Shown piece after piece: positions 52,299 to 61,109 of a stretch of DNA of 64,000 bases. Origin of the DNA: ATM1 sp003577165 (GTDB taxonomy: Bacteria; Armatimonadota; Fimbriimonadia; Fimbriimonadales; ATM1); assembly GCA_030263715.1 (NCBI GenBank), contig SZPM01000004.1, positions 195,506 through 259,505 of the forward strand. Reading direction: 5' to 3'. The position numbers and the translations under genes are program-made. The notes under the pieces are model-generated. The model was given only the letters and a program-made list of their open reading frames with translations, did not search any database and had not been told where the DNA came from. Position 1 is the stretch's first letter. Each line of letters begins with the position of its first letter.

Positions 52299-54263
52299 AT
52301 GCCCACACAGCCCGCGACGGAGGTCGCGCAACTCACGATCAACGTCCTCCGAGGGCTGGCCATGGACGCGGTTCAGCAGGCGAACAGCGGGCACCCTGGC
52401 ATGCCGATGGGGGCCGCCGCCATGGGCTACGCGATCTTCGCGAGGCACCTTCGCTTCGATCCCGAAGCCCCCGCCTGGTTCAACCGCGACCGATTCATCC
52501 TGAGCGCAGGTCACGGCAGCATGCTGCTCTACGGCCTGCTCCACCTGACCGGATACGATCTGCCGCTCGACGAAATCCGTCGGTTCAGACAGTGGGAGAG
52601 CAAAACGCCGGGACACCCAGAGAACTTCCTCACGCCGGGAGTGGAGATGGCGACCGGCCCCCTCGGGCAGGGCTTCGCGACGGGAGTCGGAATGGCGATT
52701 GCGGAAGCGAAACTCCGAGCCGAGTTTCCCGAACTCGTCGATCACTGGACCTACGCCATTTGCAGCGACGGCGACCTGATGGAGGGAGTTGCGTCCGAGG
52801 CGGCCTCCCTGGCCGGACACCTGAAGCTCGGCCGCATCATCTACCTCTACGATTCAAATCGGATCACCATAGACGGATCGACCGACCTCGCGTTCACGGA
52901 GGATGTCGCAAAACGATTCGAATCCTATGGCTGGCATGTTTCGCACTGTGACGGCATGTCTCTTGATGAGGTCGACGCGGCAATATCAGATGCGAAGGCC
53001 GTAGCCGATAAACCGTCACTCATCATCTGCCGCACGGTCATCGGATTCGGAAGTCCTAACAAAGCCAACTCCGCTTCCAGTCACGGCGCAGCCCTCGGAG
53101 AGGAAGAGGTTCAAAAGTCCAAGGCCGCGCTCGGGCTGCCCGTGGATGAGAAGTTCTGGATTCCCGAAGAGGTCCGCGCGCACATGAGGACCGTCGGAGA
53201 GCGACACAGATCGGATCGCATTGCGTCGGAACTCGCTGCATCACTCAATCCGGAGTTCATGCGACGCATCTCCGGTCATCTTCCGCAATTGCTCTTTGAC
53301 GGTATGCCACCGTTCGAGGGCTCGATGGCAACCCGCCAGGCGTCAGGCAAAGTCATCAACCTCATCGCATCCAAGATGCCCGAACTGATCGGCGGCTCTG
53401 CCGACCTCGCAGAATCGAACAACACTCTGATCGCGGACGGCCGCGCCTTTTCAGCCGACGATCGAACCGCTCGCAACATCTACTTCGGCGTCCGCGAACA
53501 CGCGATGGGCTGCATCGTGAACGGCATCAACCTGCATGGCGGAATTCGCGCCTTCGGCGGAACCTTCCTGATCTTCAGCGACTACATGAGGCCGAGCATC
53601 CGGCTCAGCGCTCTCATGCACGTGCCGTCGATCTTCGTGTTCACTCACGACAGCATCGGCCTGGGTGAAGACGGACCAACACACCAACCTGTGGAGCATC
53701 TCCCTTCGCTTCGCGCCATCCCGCGGCTTCGAGTCTTTCGACCCGCTGACGGCAACGAAACGATCAGCGCCTGGCGCGCCGCGCTCACGTCGGAGGACGC
53801 CCCGACTGCAATCGTTCTCACTCGGCAGAAACTGCCAGCTATCACTCCGCCGGACGACTCCGCTCTCCGGGGGGGGTACATCTTGAGCGACGGGACGAAG
53901 AAGCCGGATGTGATCCTCATCGGCGCCGGCTCCGAACTTTCCCTCTGCCTTCAGGCGCAAGCGCTCCTGTCTCAGGAGGGCATCGCCGCGCGCGTCGTCA
54001 GCATGCCCTGCTGCGAACTTTTCGACGATCAAGCCGGGGATTATCGAACCACTGTCTTGCCTCCGGAGATTGAGGCCCGAGTTGCTGTGGAAGCGGCTAC
54101 TCCTCTCGGATGGCACAAGTACGTCGGCCTTCGTGGAACGGTCATTGGCCTCGAGCGCTTCGGCGCGAGCGCCCCCGCGGAGGTCTTGTTCGAGAAATTC
54201 GGGTTCACGGCTGAAAGAGTCGCCGAAGCCGCTCGAATCGCCTTCCAGAACTGCCAGAACTAG
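52299..54263 (+). CDS. tkt: Transketolase
   Basis: 654 residues. Transfers two-carbon units in the pentose phosphate pathway using thiamine diphosphate. NSGHPGMPMGAAAMGY, CSDGDLMEGVASEA (ThDP-Mg motif), REHAMGCIVNG and HDSIGLGEDGPTHQPVEHL are the classical blocks. ATG 52299 was chosen over an in-frame TTG at 52281. A G8 run lies near 53869 inside the gene (CGG GGG GGG TAC), in frame. Confidence 0.96.
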   Translation: MPTQPATEVAQLTINVLRGLAMDAVQQANSGHPGMPMGAAAMGYAIFARHLRFDPEAPAWFNRDRFILSAGHGSMLLYGLLHLTGYDLPLDEIRRFRQWESKTPGHPENFLTPGVEMATGPLGQGFATGVGMAIAEAKLRAEFPELVDHWTYAICSDGDLMEGVASEAASLAGHLKLGRIIYLYDSNRITIDGSTDLAFTEDVAKRFESYGWHVSHCDGMSLDEVDAAISDAKAVADKPSLIICRTVIGFGSPNKANSASSHGAALGEEEVQKSKAALGLPVDEKFWIPEEVRAHMRTVGERHRSDRIASELAASLNPEFMRRISGHLPQLLFDGMPPFEGSMATRQASGKVINLIASKMPELIGGSADLAESNNTLIADGRAFSADDRTARNIYFGVREHAMGCIVNGINLHGGIRAFGGTFLIFSDYMRPSIRLSALMHVPSIFVFTHDSIGLGEDGPTHQPVEHLPSLRAIPRLRVFRPADGNETISAWRAALTSEDAPTAIVLTRQKLPAITPPDDSALRGGYILSDGTKKPDVILIGAGSELSLCLQAQALLSQEGIAARVVSMPCCELFDDQAGDYRTTVLPPEIEARVAVEAATPLGWHKYVGLRGTVIGLERFGASAPAEVLFEKFGFTAERVAEAARIAFQNCQN

Positions 54264-54311
54264 TCATTCTCGGGGCCGTGAGCCTCCCTATGCCAGAATC
54301 GGACCAACGGT

Positions 54312-54893
54312 TTGGCGCTTCGCGTAGACACCGACCTTTCCCGGCTACTGGAGCGCTCCCGCCGCGGCGATGAGCGGTCCTGGTCGGCGATAGTCGAGCA
54401 ATTCCAGTCGCTCGTCTACTCCATCTGCGTCCGGACCGGACTGGAGCCAAACGACGCAGCCGACGTATTCCAAGCGACCTTCATTGCCCTATATGAGCAT
54501 CTGGATCGGATCGAGTCGCCTGCAGCGCTGCCCCGCTGGGTCGCCGTGACGGCGTCGCGAGAGGCGAGTCGAGTTCGCCGCATCGCGGCTCGGAACCTCG
54601 CCGTCTCCCTCGACGATGACCGCTCCCTTGATGAAGTGCTGGCCGTGGAAGAGTCGGCCGCCCACGAGGAGGCGGAGCGGTCCCTGCAGGCCGACGCCCT
54701 TCGCAAAGCGATGGCCGCCCTGTCGGAGAAGTGCAGGACCTTACTGTCACTCCTCTTCGGCCATTCCGAGGCCGCGTACGGCGAGATCTCGGAGAAAACC
54801 GGCATGGCCGTCGGTGCGATCGGCCCGACGCGGGCCCGCTGCCTGGACAGGCTTCGCAAGATCTTGGAAGCGAGGGGCTTTTTTGATGAATGA
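54312..54893 (+). CDS. ECF-type RNA polymerase sigma factor
   Basis: 193 residues. Region 2 (FQSLVYSICVRTGLEPNDAADVFQATFIALYEHL, pieces) and region 4 (LSEKCRTLLSLLF, YGEISEKTGMAVGAIGPTRARCLDRLRKIL, pieces) are joined by an acidic linker; regions 1 and 3 are absent, as in ECF factors. The start is TTG 54312; no ATG gives the family N-terminus. It heads a same-strand set: anti-sigma-like protein, TPR-CHAT protease and subtilisin. This suggests it controls, or is controlled by, those proteases. Confidence 0.9.
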   Translation: MALRVDTDLSRLLERSRRGDERSWSAIVEQFQSLVYSICVRTGLEPNDAADVFQATFIALYEHLDRIESPAALPRWVAVTASREASRVRRIAARNLAVSLDDDRSLDEVLAVEESAAHEEAERSLQADALRKAMAALSEKCRTLLSLLFGHSEAAYGEISEKTGMAVGAIGPTRARCLDRLRKILEARGFFDE

Positions 54894-54935
54894 CCGAGTA
54901 TCAGCGCCCCGGCGTCGGGCCTCTTACGAAACGAG

Positions 54936-55475
54936 ATGAAACGCGCGTGCGGCCAGTTTAGGGAACGCTTGATCGCCGTCGCTTTCGGCAGCGCGGATGA
55001 AGAGGCTGAAGCGCACGCTCGCTCCTGTCCGGACTGCTCTCGCCATCTCGCCGAGATTCAAGACGTCCGACGGGCCGCAACGGTCCTGACACTCGACGCT
55101 CCCGCCGACCTCATCGTGGCCGCGAAAGCGATCGCCGCAGGCGCGCGGGCGCCCAGCCCCTGCAAACGGATTTCGTCCACGCTGGCTGCGGCAGGAGTGC
55201 GCGCCGGTGATGCGGCGGCCTTTCAGGAGTTGATCGAAGCCGGCGGAGAGCGACTGAGGGTCGAGTACCGCCGCGAGGAATCCGGATGGAGCGTCATGCT
55301 CCGTCTCCCGACGGAAGGCTGGGAAGTGTTCGCCTTGGATTCTGTTTGCGAGCCGGATGCAGACGGCTACGTCACCTTCACGTCGCCCGACCTACCAGGA
55401 ACGGCCTTCGTGATCCTCTCACCCGACGGCGCACACTCGGTGGGACCGCCGGGGGGCGGCTCCAGTGACAACTGA
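54936..55475 (+). CDS. Zinc-finger anti-sigma-like protein (no membrane segment)
   Basis: 179 residues. Residues 27-35 contain H-x3-C-x2-C (HARSCPDC), the zinc anti-sigma (ZAS/zf-HC2) motif that clamps ECF factors. The rest is a helical linker and a C-terminal beta-rich domain. No transmembrane helix is visible, so it should be cytoplasmic. It lies 42 nt after the sigma gene and overlaps the TPR-CHAT start by 11 nt. It is the probable inhibitor of the adjacent sigma factor and a candidate substrate of the CHAT protease; both roles are inferred. Confidence 0.75.
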   Translation: MKRACGQFRERLIAVAFGSADEEAEAHARSCPDCSRHLAEIQDVRRAATVLTLDAPADLIVAAKAIAAGARAPSPCKRISSTLAAAGVRAGDAAAFQELIEAGGERLRVEYRREESGWSVMLRLPTEGWEVFALDSVCEPDADGYVTFTSPDLPGTAFVILSPDGAHSVGPPGGGSSDN

Positions 55476-58140
55476 ATCGGCTGTCGCAGTCCTCGAATCG
55501 GTCACCACAGCGGCTGAAGCGCGAGCCGCTCTGCGCGACCCACCGCCCGGCCTTTCGGATGCGTTTTTCCGTCGCGTCGTCGAACTCTCTCAACAGGCTC
55601 CACACTTAGCCGCCCGACTTGCATCTCACTGGCGAACCGTCCGCGACCTGGGCGACGATCCGGGCCTCGCATACCGCGCGAAAGCGGTGGGCGAGCGATC
55701 CGAGGGTAAGTGGCGAGCAAGTGCGCGCTCCTTCCTGCAGGCAGGTCAACACGCGCCGGACCGAATTCGATCCCTCGAGTACCAGATTGGAGCCGTCGAC
55801 TCTTTGGCCCGCGCCGCTCGCATCGAGGAGGCCATTGAGCTCGGCTCACAACTGGCCGACCGTCTATCGAAGGCGAAACGACGCGACCTCGCCGCTCGCG
55901 TTCGACTCAACTTGGCGAACGCATGTCTCTGGGCCGACGACTATGCGAGGGCCCGCGCCTTTGCTGCGAAAGCGCGAGGAGACCTGGAGAGAGCGGGCAT
56001 GCTCGTCGAGCGCGCCGCTGCGGACCTCGCGCTTTCCACCGCAGAACTCTTCGGAGGAAGCGCAGAACGTGCGGAAACTATCGCTCGTGAAGCCGCCTCG
56101 ACTTTCGAATCCTTGGGCTTATCCCACTACGTAGACCTCTGCCGCGTCAACGAAGCTCAGGCTTTGCGCATCCGAGGACACGCGGATGAAGCCCTCACAG
56201 TTTTGCTCGCCGTACGCCAAAACCTCTCAGGGGGGGGCGGACCGGAATTGGCGAGGGTGACGGAGTTCCTCGGTCACACGTACTTCGCCCTGAACCTGTG
56301 GCGGGAAGCAACAGACGCGTACGGCTCGGCTCTCGAAATGAAGTCTCTGGCAGACATGCCGATCAACGTCGCCAACTGCCATTACGGTCGGGGCCAAGTG
56401 TCCCTCGCGCTTGGCGACCTCGACGGCGCACGGCGCTCCTTCAGCAGGGCGCGCTCCATTTTCGCGAAAAGCGGCAACGCTGTATGGGCAGCCGCCGCGC
56501 TTCTTGGCATGGCGGACGCGAACCTCATGAGCGGAAAGTACGAGGCCGCAGAGCGAATCGCTCATACCGCCGTCTCGTTGCTTCCGGAACGCGCCGCTGA
56601 GTTCCATCGCTGCAAAGCCCTGCTCGTCGCCGCCGAGGCGGCGCTCCAACGGGGAACGCTCACAGTCGCCGACGTAGCGAGGCTTCGGCGCCGCATCCAG
56701 TCGCTCGGACTTCTCCCCCTCACCTGGAAGGCGCTGGAAATTGAAGCGCAGACGCAAACGGGCAAGAAGCGAATCGAAACGTACCGAAAGATGTTCGACG
56801 CGATCCTCGAACTTCGCGCCCTGACCCGAACCACCATCGCGCGAGCCGCAGCGTTCAACGACAAGGAGCGAGCGACTTCGGCTTATCTTGAAGCGCTGTT
56901 GGAGCGCCCCACCCCCGAGCGTGTGGACGAAGCGGTGGACGTCGTCACTCGTTCCCGCTCCGTTGCGCTCCTCGATGAAATCCTCAGCGCAGCATCGATC
57001 ACCGAACGTCAAGCGCAAGACCTGCGGGAACTTCGCGATACCATCAACGCAGAACTCTCGTCACTCGAACCGCCGTCCAACTCGCGGCGAGGTCCCGCGC
57101 GATCACAAACCCTCGCTCGCCTGAGTCGTTCCTGGATCGAAGCCATTCGCGTGCCGATGCGCGCAGCATCACGGCTTCCGAATGCTTCTGAGTACGACAG
57201 CACAGTGTTCGTGCGGCGTCCATCTGGCATCGCCGCCCTCCGCAACAGAACGCTCTTCGAAATCCACGCGTCGCTCGACGAGTTGACCCGGCTGCTCCGA
57301 GCTGCCCGCTACGAAATCCTCGCGCCGATGACAGATGACTCATGTCGACCGAGTCAGGCACTGTCCATCGCAAACGAACTAAGGTCGAAGCTTCTGACCG
57401 GATGGGAATCTGAGAACGAACTGAACCGTATCGCTCCGTTTGGCCTCCTTTGGAGCGCGCCTTGGAGTCTCATCCTCGAGGACATCGAAGCGGAAGCTGA
57501 ACTGCTGCCGAGCCCTGCGTTCAACGCGACATCCCTCAGCATACGAATTCCAAAAGATCCCTCCGTTGCGATTTGGGCTTCGGAATCGAAGGACCTGCCG
57601 CGCGTATCTGACGAATTGCAGGCGATCCTAAGCGTCTTCCCAAACGCAGTTGTTTGCAGATCGGCGGGGCAGGTAAGAGAACTCTTCTCCGGATGCGCAT
57701 TCGACCTAATCCACGTCGCGGGTCACGGCGTGTTCAGCGAAGAGAACCCAATGTTCTCACATCTTGTGTTCGAAGACGGCGACGTGTTCGCCGGTGAAAT
57801 CGCCAGGAGCAAACTGAAAGTGGGCCTTGCCACGCTTTCGGCCTGCGACACGGCGGCAATGTCGACGTCCAATATTTTTGAGGCAGACGGCCTCGCAAGG
57901 GCGTTTCTCGCTCGGGGCGCCCAGGCCGTCGTTGGGAGCCAATGGCCGCTCGACGACCGAGCCGCGGAGGTCGCGATGCCCGCGATATTGAGCGCGCTCG
58001 CGTCGGGAACGCGCCTGTCTCAGGCCGTCGCTGGAGCGAGATCGAACCTAAAGGCCGCGTTCGAGCATCCTTACTACTGGGCGGGTCTCGTCATCCTGCC
58101 TGGGCTCGGACAGCGCTTCTGCAAGGAGCAAAACCCATGA
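55465..58140 (+). CDS. TPR-CHAT protease (caspase-like)
   Basis: 891 residues. The first 600 or so are helical repeats in TPR style (for example RVRLNLANACLWADDYARARAFA and VNVANCHYGRGQVSLALGDLDGARRSF, pieces). The C-terminal CHAT domain has the caspase-type dyad: His754 in HVAGHGVF and Cys794 in LSACDT, followed by ADGLARAFLARGAQAVVGSQWPLDD. No signal peptide, so cytoplasmic. The start is GTG 55465 inside the anti-sigma gene; the stop overlaps the subtilisin start (ATGA). TPR-CHAT proteins act as induced proteases in several bacterial conflict systems; the trigger and substrate here are unknown. Confidence 0.92.
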   Translation: MTTESAVAVLESVTTAAEARAALRDPPPGLSDAFFRRVVELSQQAPHLAARLASHWRTVRDLGDDPGLAYRAKAVGERSEGKWRASARSFLQAGQHAPDRIRSLEYQIGAVDSLARAARIEEAIELGSQLADRLSKAKRRDLAARVRLNLANACLWADDYARARAFAAKARGDLERAGMLVERAAADLALSTAELFGGSAERAETIAREAASTFESLGLSHYVDLCRVNEAQALRIRGHADEALTVLLAVRQNLSGGGGPELARVTEFLGHTYFALNLWREATDAYGSALEMKSLADMPINVANCHYGRGQVSLALGDLDGARRSFSRARSIFAKSGNAVWAAAALLGMADANLMSGKYEAAERIAHTAVSLLPERAAEFHRCKALLVAAEAALQRGTLTVADVARLRRRIQSLGLLPLTWKALEIEAQTQTGKKRIETYRKMFDAILELRALTRTTIARAAAFNDKERATSAYLEALLERPTPERVDEAVDVVTRSRSVALLDEILSAASITERQAQDLRELRDTINAELSSLEPPSNSRRGPARSQTLARLSRSWIEAIRVPMRAASRLPNASEYDSTVFVRRPSGIAALRNRTLFEIHASLDELTRLLRAARYEILAPMTDDSCRPSQALSIANELRSKLLTGWESENELNRIAPFGLLWSAPWSLILEDIEAEAELLPSPAFNATSLSIRIPKDPSVAIWASESKDLPRVSDELQAILSVFPNAVVCRSAGQVRELFSGCAFDLIHVAGHGVFSEENPMFSHLVFEDGDVFAGEIARSKLKVGLATLSACDTAAMSTSNIFEADGLARAFLARGAQAVVGSQWPLDDRAAEVAMPAILSALASGTRLSQAVAGARSNLKAAFEHPYYWAGLVILPGLGQRFCKEQNP

Positions 58141-59312
58141 GAGGCATCGCACTCATCCTGATCTTCGTCTTGTCAGCCGCCGCTAGCGCGGCGAACCTAA
58201 TCGTTCGCCTCGCTCCAGGCGCGGATCCGATTGCAGTCGCCAACGACTACGGGCTCGGGCTTACCGACGAGACAGAACCGGCGCCCTTCTACCTTTACGA
58301 CACCTTGGGCCAAGACCCACACCTGATTCAGCAGCAGATGATCGGCGATCCTCGGATCGTATGGGCCGAGGACGACAATGTTGTCGTGATGCCCGAGCAC
58401 CACGGAGCGGGCATGGGTTCGACGATCGGCGCAGTGTACGGAACGAACTTCTATTATCAGGAGAACTCAGCCGTCCTGAGTCAAATCCGCTGGCTTCCGC
58501 CGATGCGGCTCATGCGCGGACGAAACGTGCGCGTGGCGATTCTCGACACCGGCCTGGGCCAGCGTCAATTCGGACTTTGGCTGCGCGTCGTCGCAAGCCT
58601 GAACACAGTGGAAACAGGTCAGCCTCCTTTCGACGCGCCGCGAGGCCACGACACAAACGGTAACGGGGTCTTCGACGAAGGCACCGGACACGGCACGATG
58701 GTCGCGGGAATTGTGACAATCATGTGGCCCCCCACTGGACTGGTGATCGTGCGCATCGCGGACAGCGATGGCTACTCGACGGCATGGAGGCTGATCAAGG
58801 GCCTCGCGTTCGCATGGGCGAACGGCTCCGAACTGGCAAACGTCTCCCTCGGAGCGATCGACAACGTCCCAGCCCTGAATGACGTTCTCGATTGGTGCGA
58901 GGAGGTCGGTCTTCTCGTCGTTGCAGCGATCGGAAACAACGGCCAACGCCTCGCTCTAACACCCGCACGCAACAGCAAGGCTGTATGCGTCACGGGCGTG
59001 CTTCCCGACGACGTGCGCGCGCCCTTCAGCAACTGGGAGGGAGCGGCCGACGCCGCCGCGCCAGCGACAGGAATCAAGAGTTACTGGTGGGACGGAACCG
59101 CGGGAATCTGGTCGGGCACCTCTTTCGCCGCGCCGTTCGTCACGGGCGCAATTGCCTCGGGCCTCGCCTACAGCCCTCCGCGGACCCCCGAGTTCCTGCG
59201 CGATGCCGTGCGCGTGTCGGGCGACAACATCGACCCGCTGAATCCAGGCTTCGAGGACCAGCTGGGATCGCGCCTGAATATGGCGAGGCTGGTGCAAATA
59301 ATTCGGCAATAG
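58137..59312 (+). CDS. Exported subtilisin-like serine protease (S8)
   Basis: 391 residues. Signal peptide (GIALILIFVLSAAASA), a propeptide-like region (LIVRLAPGADPIAVANDYG) and an S8 catalytic domain with Asp137 (AILDTG), His185 (GHGTMVAG), the oxyanion Asn in IGNNG and Ser329 (GTSFAAPFV). All triad residues are present, so it should be active outside the cytoplasm. ATG 58137 overlaps the TPR-CHAT stop, so the two proteases are translated together though they act in different compartments. Confidence 0.92.
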   Translation: MRGIALILIFVLSAAASAANLIVRLAPGADPIAVANDYGLGLTDETEPAPFYLYDTLGQDPHLIQQQMIGDPRIVWAEDDNVVVMPEHHGAGMGSTIGAVYGTNFYYQENSAVLSQIRWLPPMRLMRGRNVRVAILDTGLGQRQFGLWLRVVASLNTVETGQPPFDAPRGHDTNGNGVFDEGTGHGTMVAGIVTIMWPPTGLVIVRIADSDGYSTAWRLIKGLAFAWANGSELANVSLGAIDNVPALNDVLDWCEEVGLLVVAAIGNNGQRLALTPARNSKAVCVTGVLPDDVRAPFSNWEGAADAAAPATGIKSYWWDGTAGIWSGTSFAAPFVTGAIASGLAYSPPRTPEFLRDAVRVSGDNIDPLNPGFEDQLGSRLNMARLVQIIRQ

Positions 59313-59351
59313 CCCCCTCTGCGCCGCGCCAATGTGGATAATCCTCCCCCG

Positions 59352-59723
59352 ATGAGAAGGAGTCGCGCCTTATCCGTCCTGTCTGTCTGCGCCCTCGTCG
59401 CAGCATCCCTTGCGTTTCGAGAGGGCACGAGCCAATCGCAGGCCCCGACCTACGCATCGGTCAAGCCGATATTCGACCGTGCCTGCATCGGATGCCACCA
59501 AGGTCAGGCCGCAATGGCAGGCTTACGGCTCGATACCTACGCAAACATCATGAAGGGAAGCACGTCCGGCAAAGTCATCGTCCCGAAGAAGTCCGGAGAC
59601 AGCCTGCTCTACAAGCGTATCAGCGGGGCGAAACCACCAGTCATGCCGCCGCCAGGCGCGCTCCCGGCTTCAGAACAGAAGAAGATCAAAGATTGGATCG
59701 ACTCTGGCGCGAAGGAGCGCTAG
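59352..59723 (+). CDS. Small exported c-type haem protein
   Basis: 123 residues from ATG 59352. An N-terminal signal peptide is followed by one haem-binding C-x2-C-H (ACIGCHQG) and the distal PPVMPPPGALP segment, typical of the planctomycete-type cytochrome C domain (PSCyt1). Possibly a small electron carrier or redox domain in the periplasm. A GATAAT hexamer lies 9 nt upstream. A GTG at 59334 is an alternative start. The 3' end overlaps deoC by 4 nt, tail to tail. Confidence 0.82.
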   Translation: MRRSRALSVLSVCALVAASLAFREGTSQSQAPTYASVKPIFDRACIGCHQGQAAMAGLRLDTYANIMKGSTSGKVIVPKKSGDSLLYKRISGAKPPVMPPPGALPASEQKKIKDWIDSGAKER

Positions 59724-60568
59724 CTATCGTCATCCTCCAAAGAATCCAAAAGCGCTGACGACCCAATGCGAAATCGCAACGGGTCGCTGCTCGTCCCTTC
59801 TTGAATCCACTCGCCGAGGGCCATCCATTCCGCGGCGTCGCCGCGCGTTCGGATGCCACCGGCAGCCTTTAGCCCAACAACACGCCCTCGCTTCTCTCGA
59901 AACACCCTCAACGCATGGGCAATCGCGCATCCATGTTCGATCGTCGGGGGGGCGGTGTCCTGACCGCTGCTCGTCTTCACGAAGTCAGCGCCGCTGCAGC
60001 AGACCACATACGCGGCTCTTGCAATTGCCCCGTGGCTCGCGATGTCTCCGGTGGACAGAATCACCTTGAGAACTGCGTCGCTCGCCACATCGCGGAGGCG
60101 AGAACACTCGTCGTAGAGCCTTGCCCAATTCGATGTCATCGCCCACTCCCTGCGAATCACCACGTCAATCTCGTCAGCCCCGGCCTTGGCGCACAACGCA
60201 ACCTCTTGGACTCGCGCGTCCAGCGGACTTAGCCCGTGCGGAAATCCGCCGGCAACCGTCACGAGCCGGACGTCGGTGCCGGCGAGCATTCTCCGCGCGA
60301 CTTCCGCGAAGACCGGATATACACACACCGCGTACGGTTGCGCCTCTCTGGCCCGGCTGCAGAGCAAAGCGATCGACTCGAGCGTGTCATTCGCCTTCAG
60401 GGAGGTGAGATCGAGCACGCCGAGGCAGCGTCGGGCGAACTCACGGCCAGCCTCGAACTCGCCGCGAGCCTGCCGGGACTCGTCTCGAATCGCCGCGACT
60501 TCGGTCCGACCGACTTCGATGTCGCGGATCTCCTCCATGCTCAGTCCAGCGGGTGCTGCCATTGCCAT
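59720..60568 (-). CDS. deoC: Deoxyribose-phosphate aldolase
   Basis: 282 residues from the ATG at 60568. Cleaves deoxyribose-5-phosphate to glyceraldehyde-3-phosphate and acetaldehyde. The Schiff-base Lys lies in VLKVILSTGD and the second active-site Lys in DFVKTSSG; GADEIDVVI and GLKAAGGIRT are further motifs. It has about 25 more residues at the N-terminus than E. coli DeoC; the next ATG at 60562 is equally possible. The frame stays open to 60679, but that part does not resemble DeoC. Divergent from the RmlC-like gene. Confidence 0.92.
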   Translation of the reverse strand: MAMAAPAGLSMEEIRDIEVGRTEVAAIRDESRQARGEFEAGREFARRCLGVLDLTSLKANDTLESIALLCSRAREAQPYAVCVYPVFAEVARRMLAGTDVRLVTVAGGFPHGLSPLDARVQEVALCAKAGADEIDVVIRREWAMTSNWARLYDECSRLRDVASDAVLKVILSTGDIASHGAIARAAYVVCCSGADFVKTSSGQDTAPPTIEHGCAIAHALRVFREKRGRVVGLKAAGGIRTRGDAAEWMALGEWIQEGTSSDPLRFRIGSSALLDSLEDDDS

Positions 60569-60611
60569 CGAGTTTACGCCGCCCGCGGGCGGGTGGCGAA
60601 CGCCGGTCGGG

Positions 60612-60617
60612 CATAAT
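60612..60617 (+). promoter_or_regulatory. -10-like CATAAT immediately before the RmlC-like gene
   Basis: CATAAT (5 of 6 match) ends 6 nt before ATG 60624 with no Shine-Dalgarno, predicting a leaderless mRNA. Confidence 0.45.
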
Positions 60618-60623
60618 CCCGCC

Positions 60624-61109
60624 ATGGACGCCGAGCGGGACCGCCAACCTATGCCGGGCGTCCTCCTCCGAAGGCTCACGCGCTACTCCGACGCGCGCGG
60701 CTGGCTCATCGAGGCCTTCCGAGAAGACGAACTCCCCGACTGGTTCCGGCCCGTGATGGGATACGTCTCGCTCACCTATCCCGGAGTCGCGCGCGGCCCG
60801 CATGAGCACGCCAACCAAACCGATGGATTCGCCTTTCTCTCAGCGAAGTTCCGCCTCTACCTTTGGGACAACCGACCCGGCGGAGACAAGACTCTCATGA
60901 CATTCGATGTGGGAGAAGAGGAGCCAACTCTCGCGATCGTCCCCCCCGGGGTCGTTCACGCCTATAAGAACGTATCGAACACGGACGGATACGTCCTCAA
61001 CTTTCCGGACGCGCTCTATGCGGGGCGGGGCAAATCGGAGCCCGTGGACGAAATTCGACATGAAGCCGACCCCGACTCGCAGTTCCGTTTGCCGGAGGAC
61101 GACGCCTAA
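60624..61109 (+). CDS. RmlC-like sugar epimerase/cupin
   Basis: 161 residues. A double-stranded beta-helix of the dTDP-4-dehydrorhamnose 3,5-epimerase type: YSDARGWLIEAFREDELP, GVARGPHEHANQTDGFAFL and PPGVVHAYKNVSNTDGYVLNFPD (pieces). The usual catalytic RGLH-type segment reads RGPHEH, so it may be a different dTDP-sugar isomerase. It directly precedes rfbB (stop and start are adjacent), which supports a nucleotide-sugar role in surface glycan synthesis. Confidence 0.8.
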   Translation: MDAERDRQPMPGVLLRRLTRYSDARGWLIEAFREDELPDWFRPVMGYVSLTYPGVARGPHEHANQTDGFAFLSAKFRLYLWDNRPGGDKTLMTFDVGEEEPTLAIVPPGVVHAYKNVSNTDGYVLNFPDALYAGRGKSEPVDEIRHEADPDSQFRLPEDDA

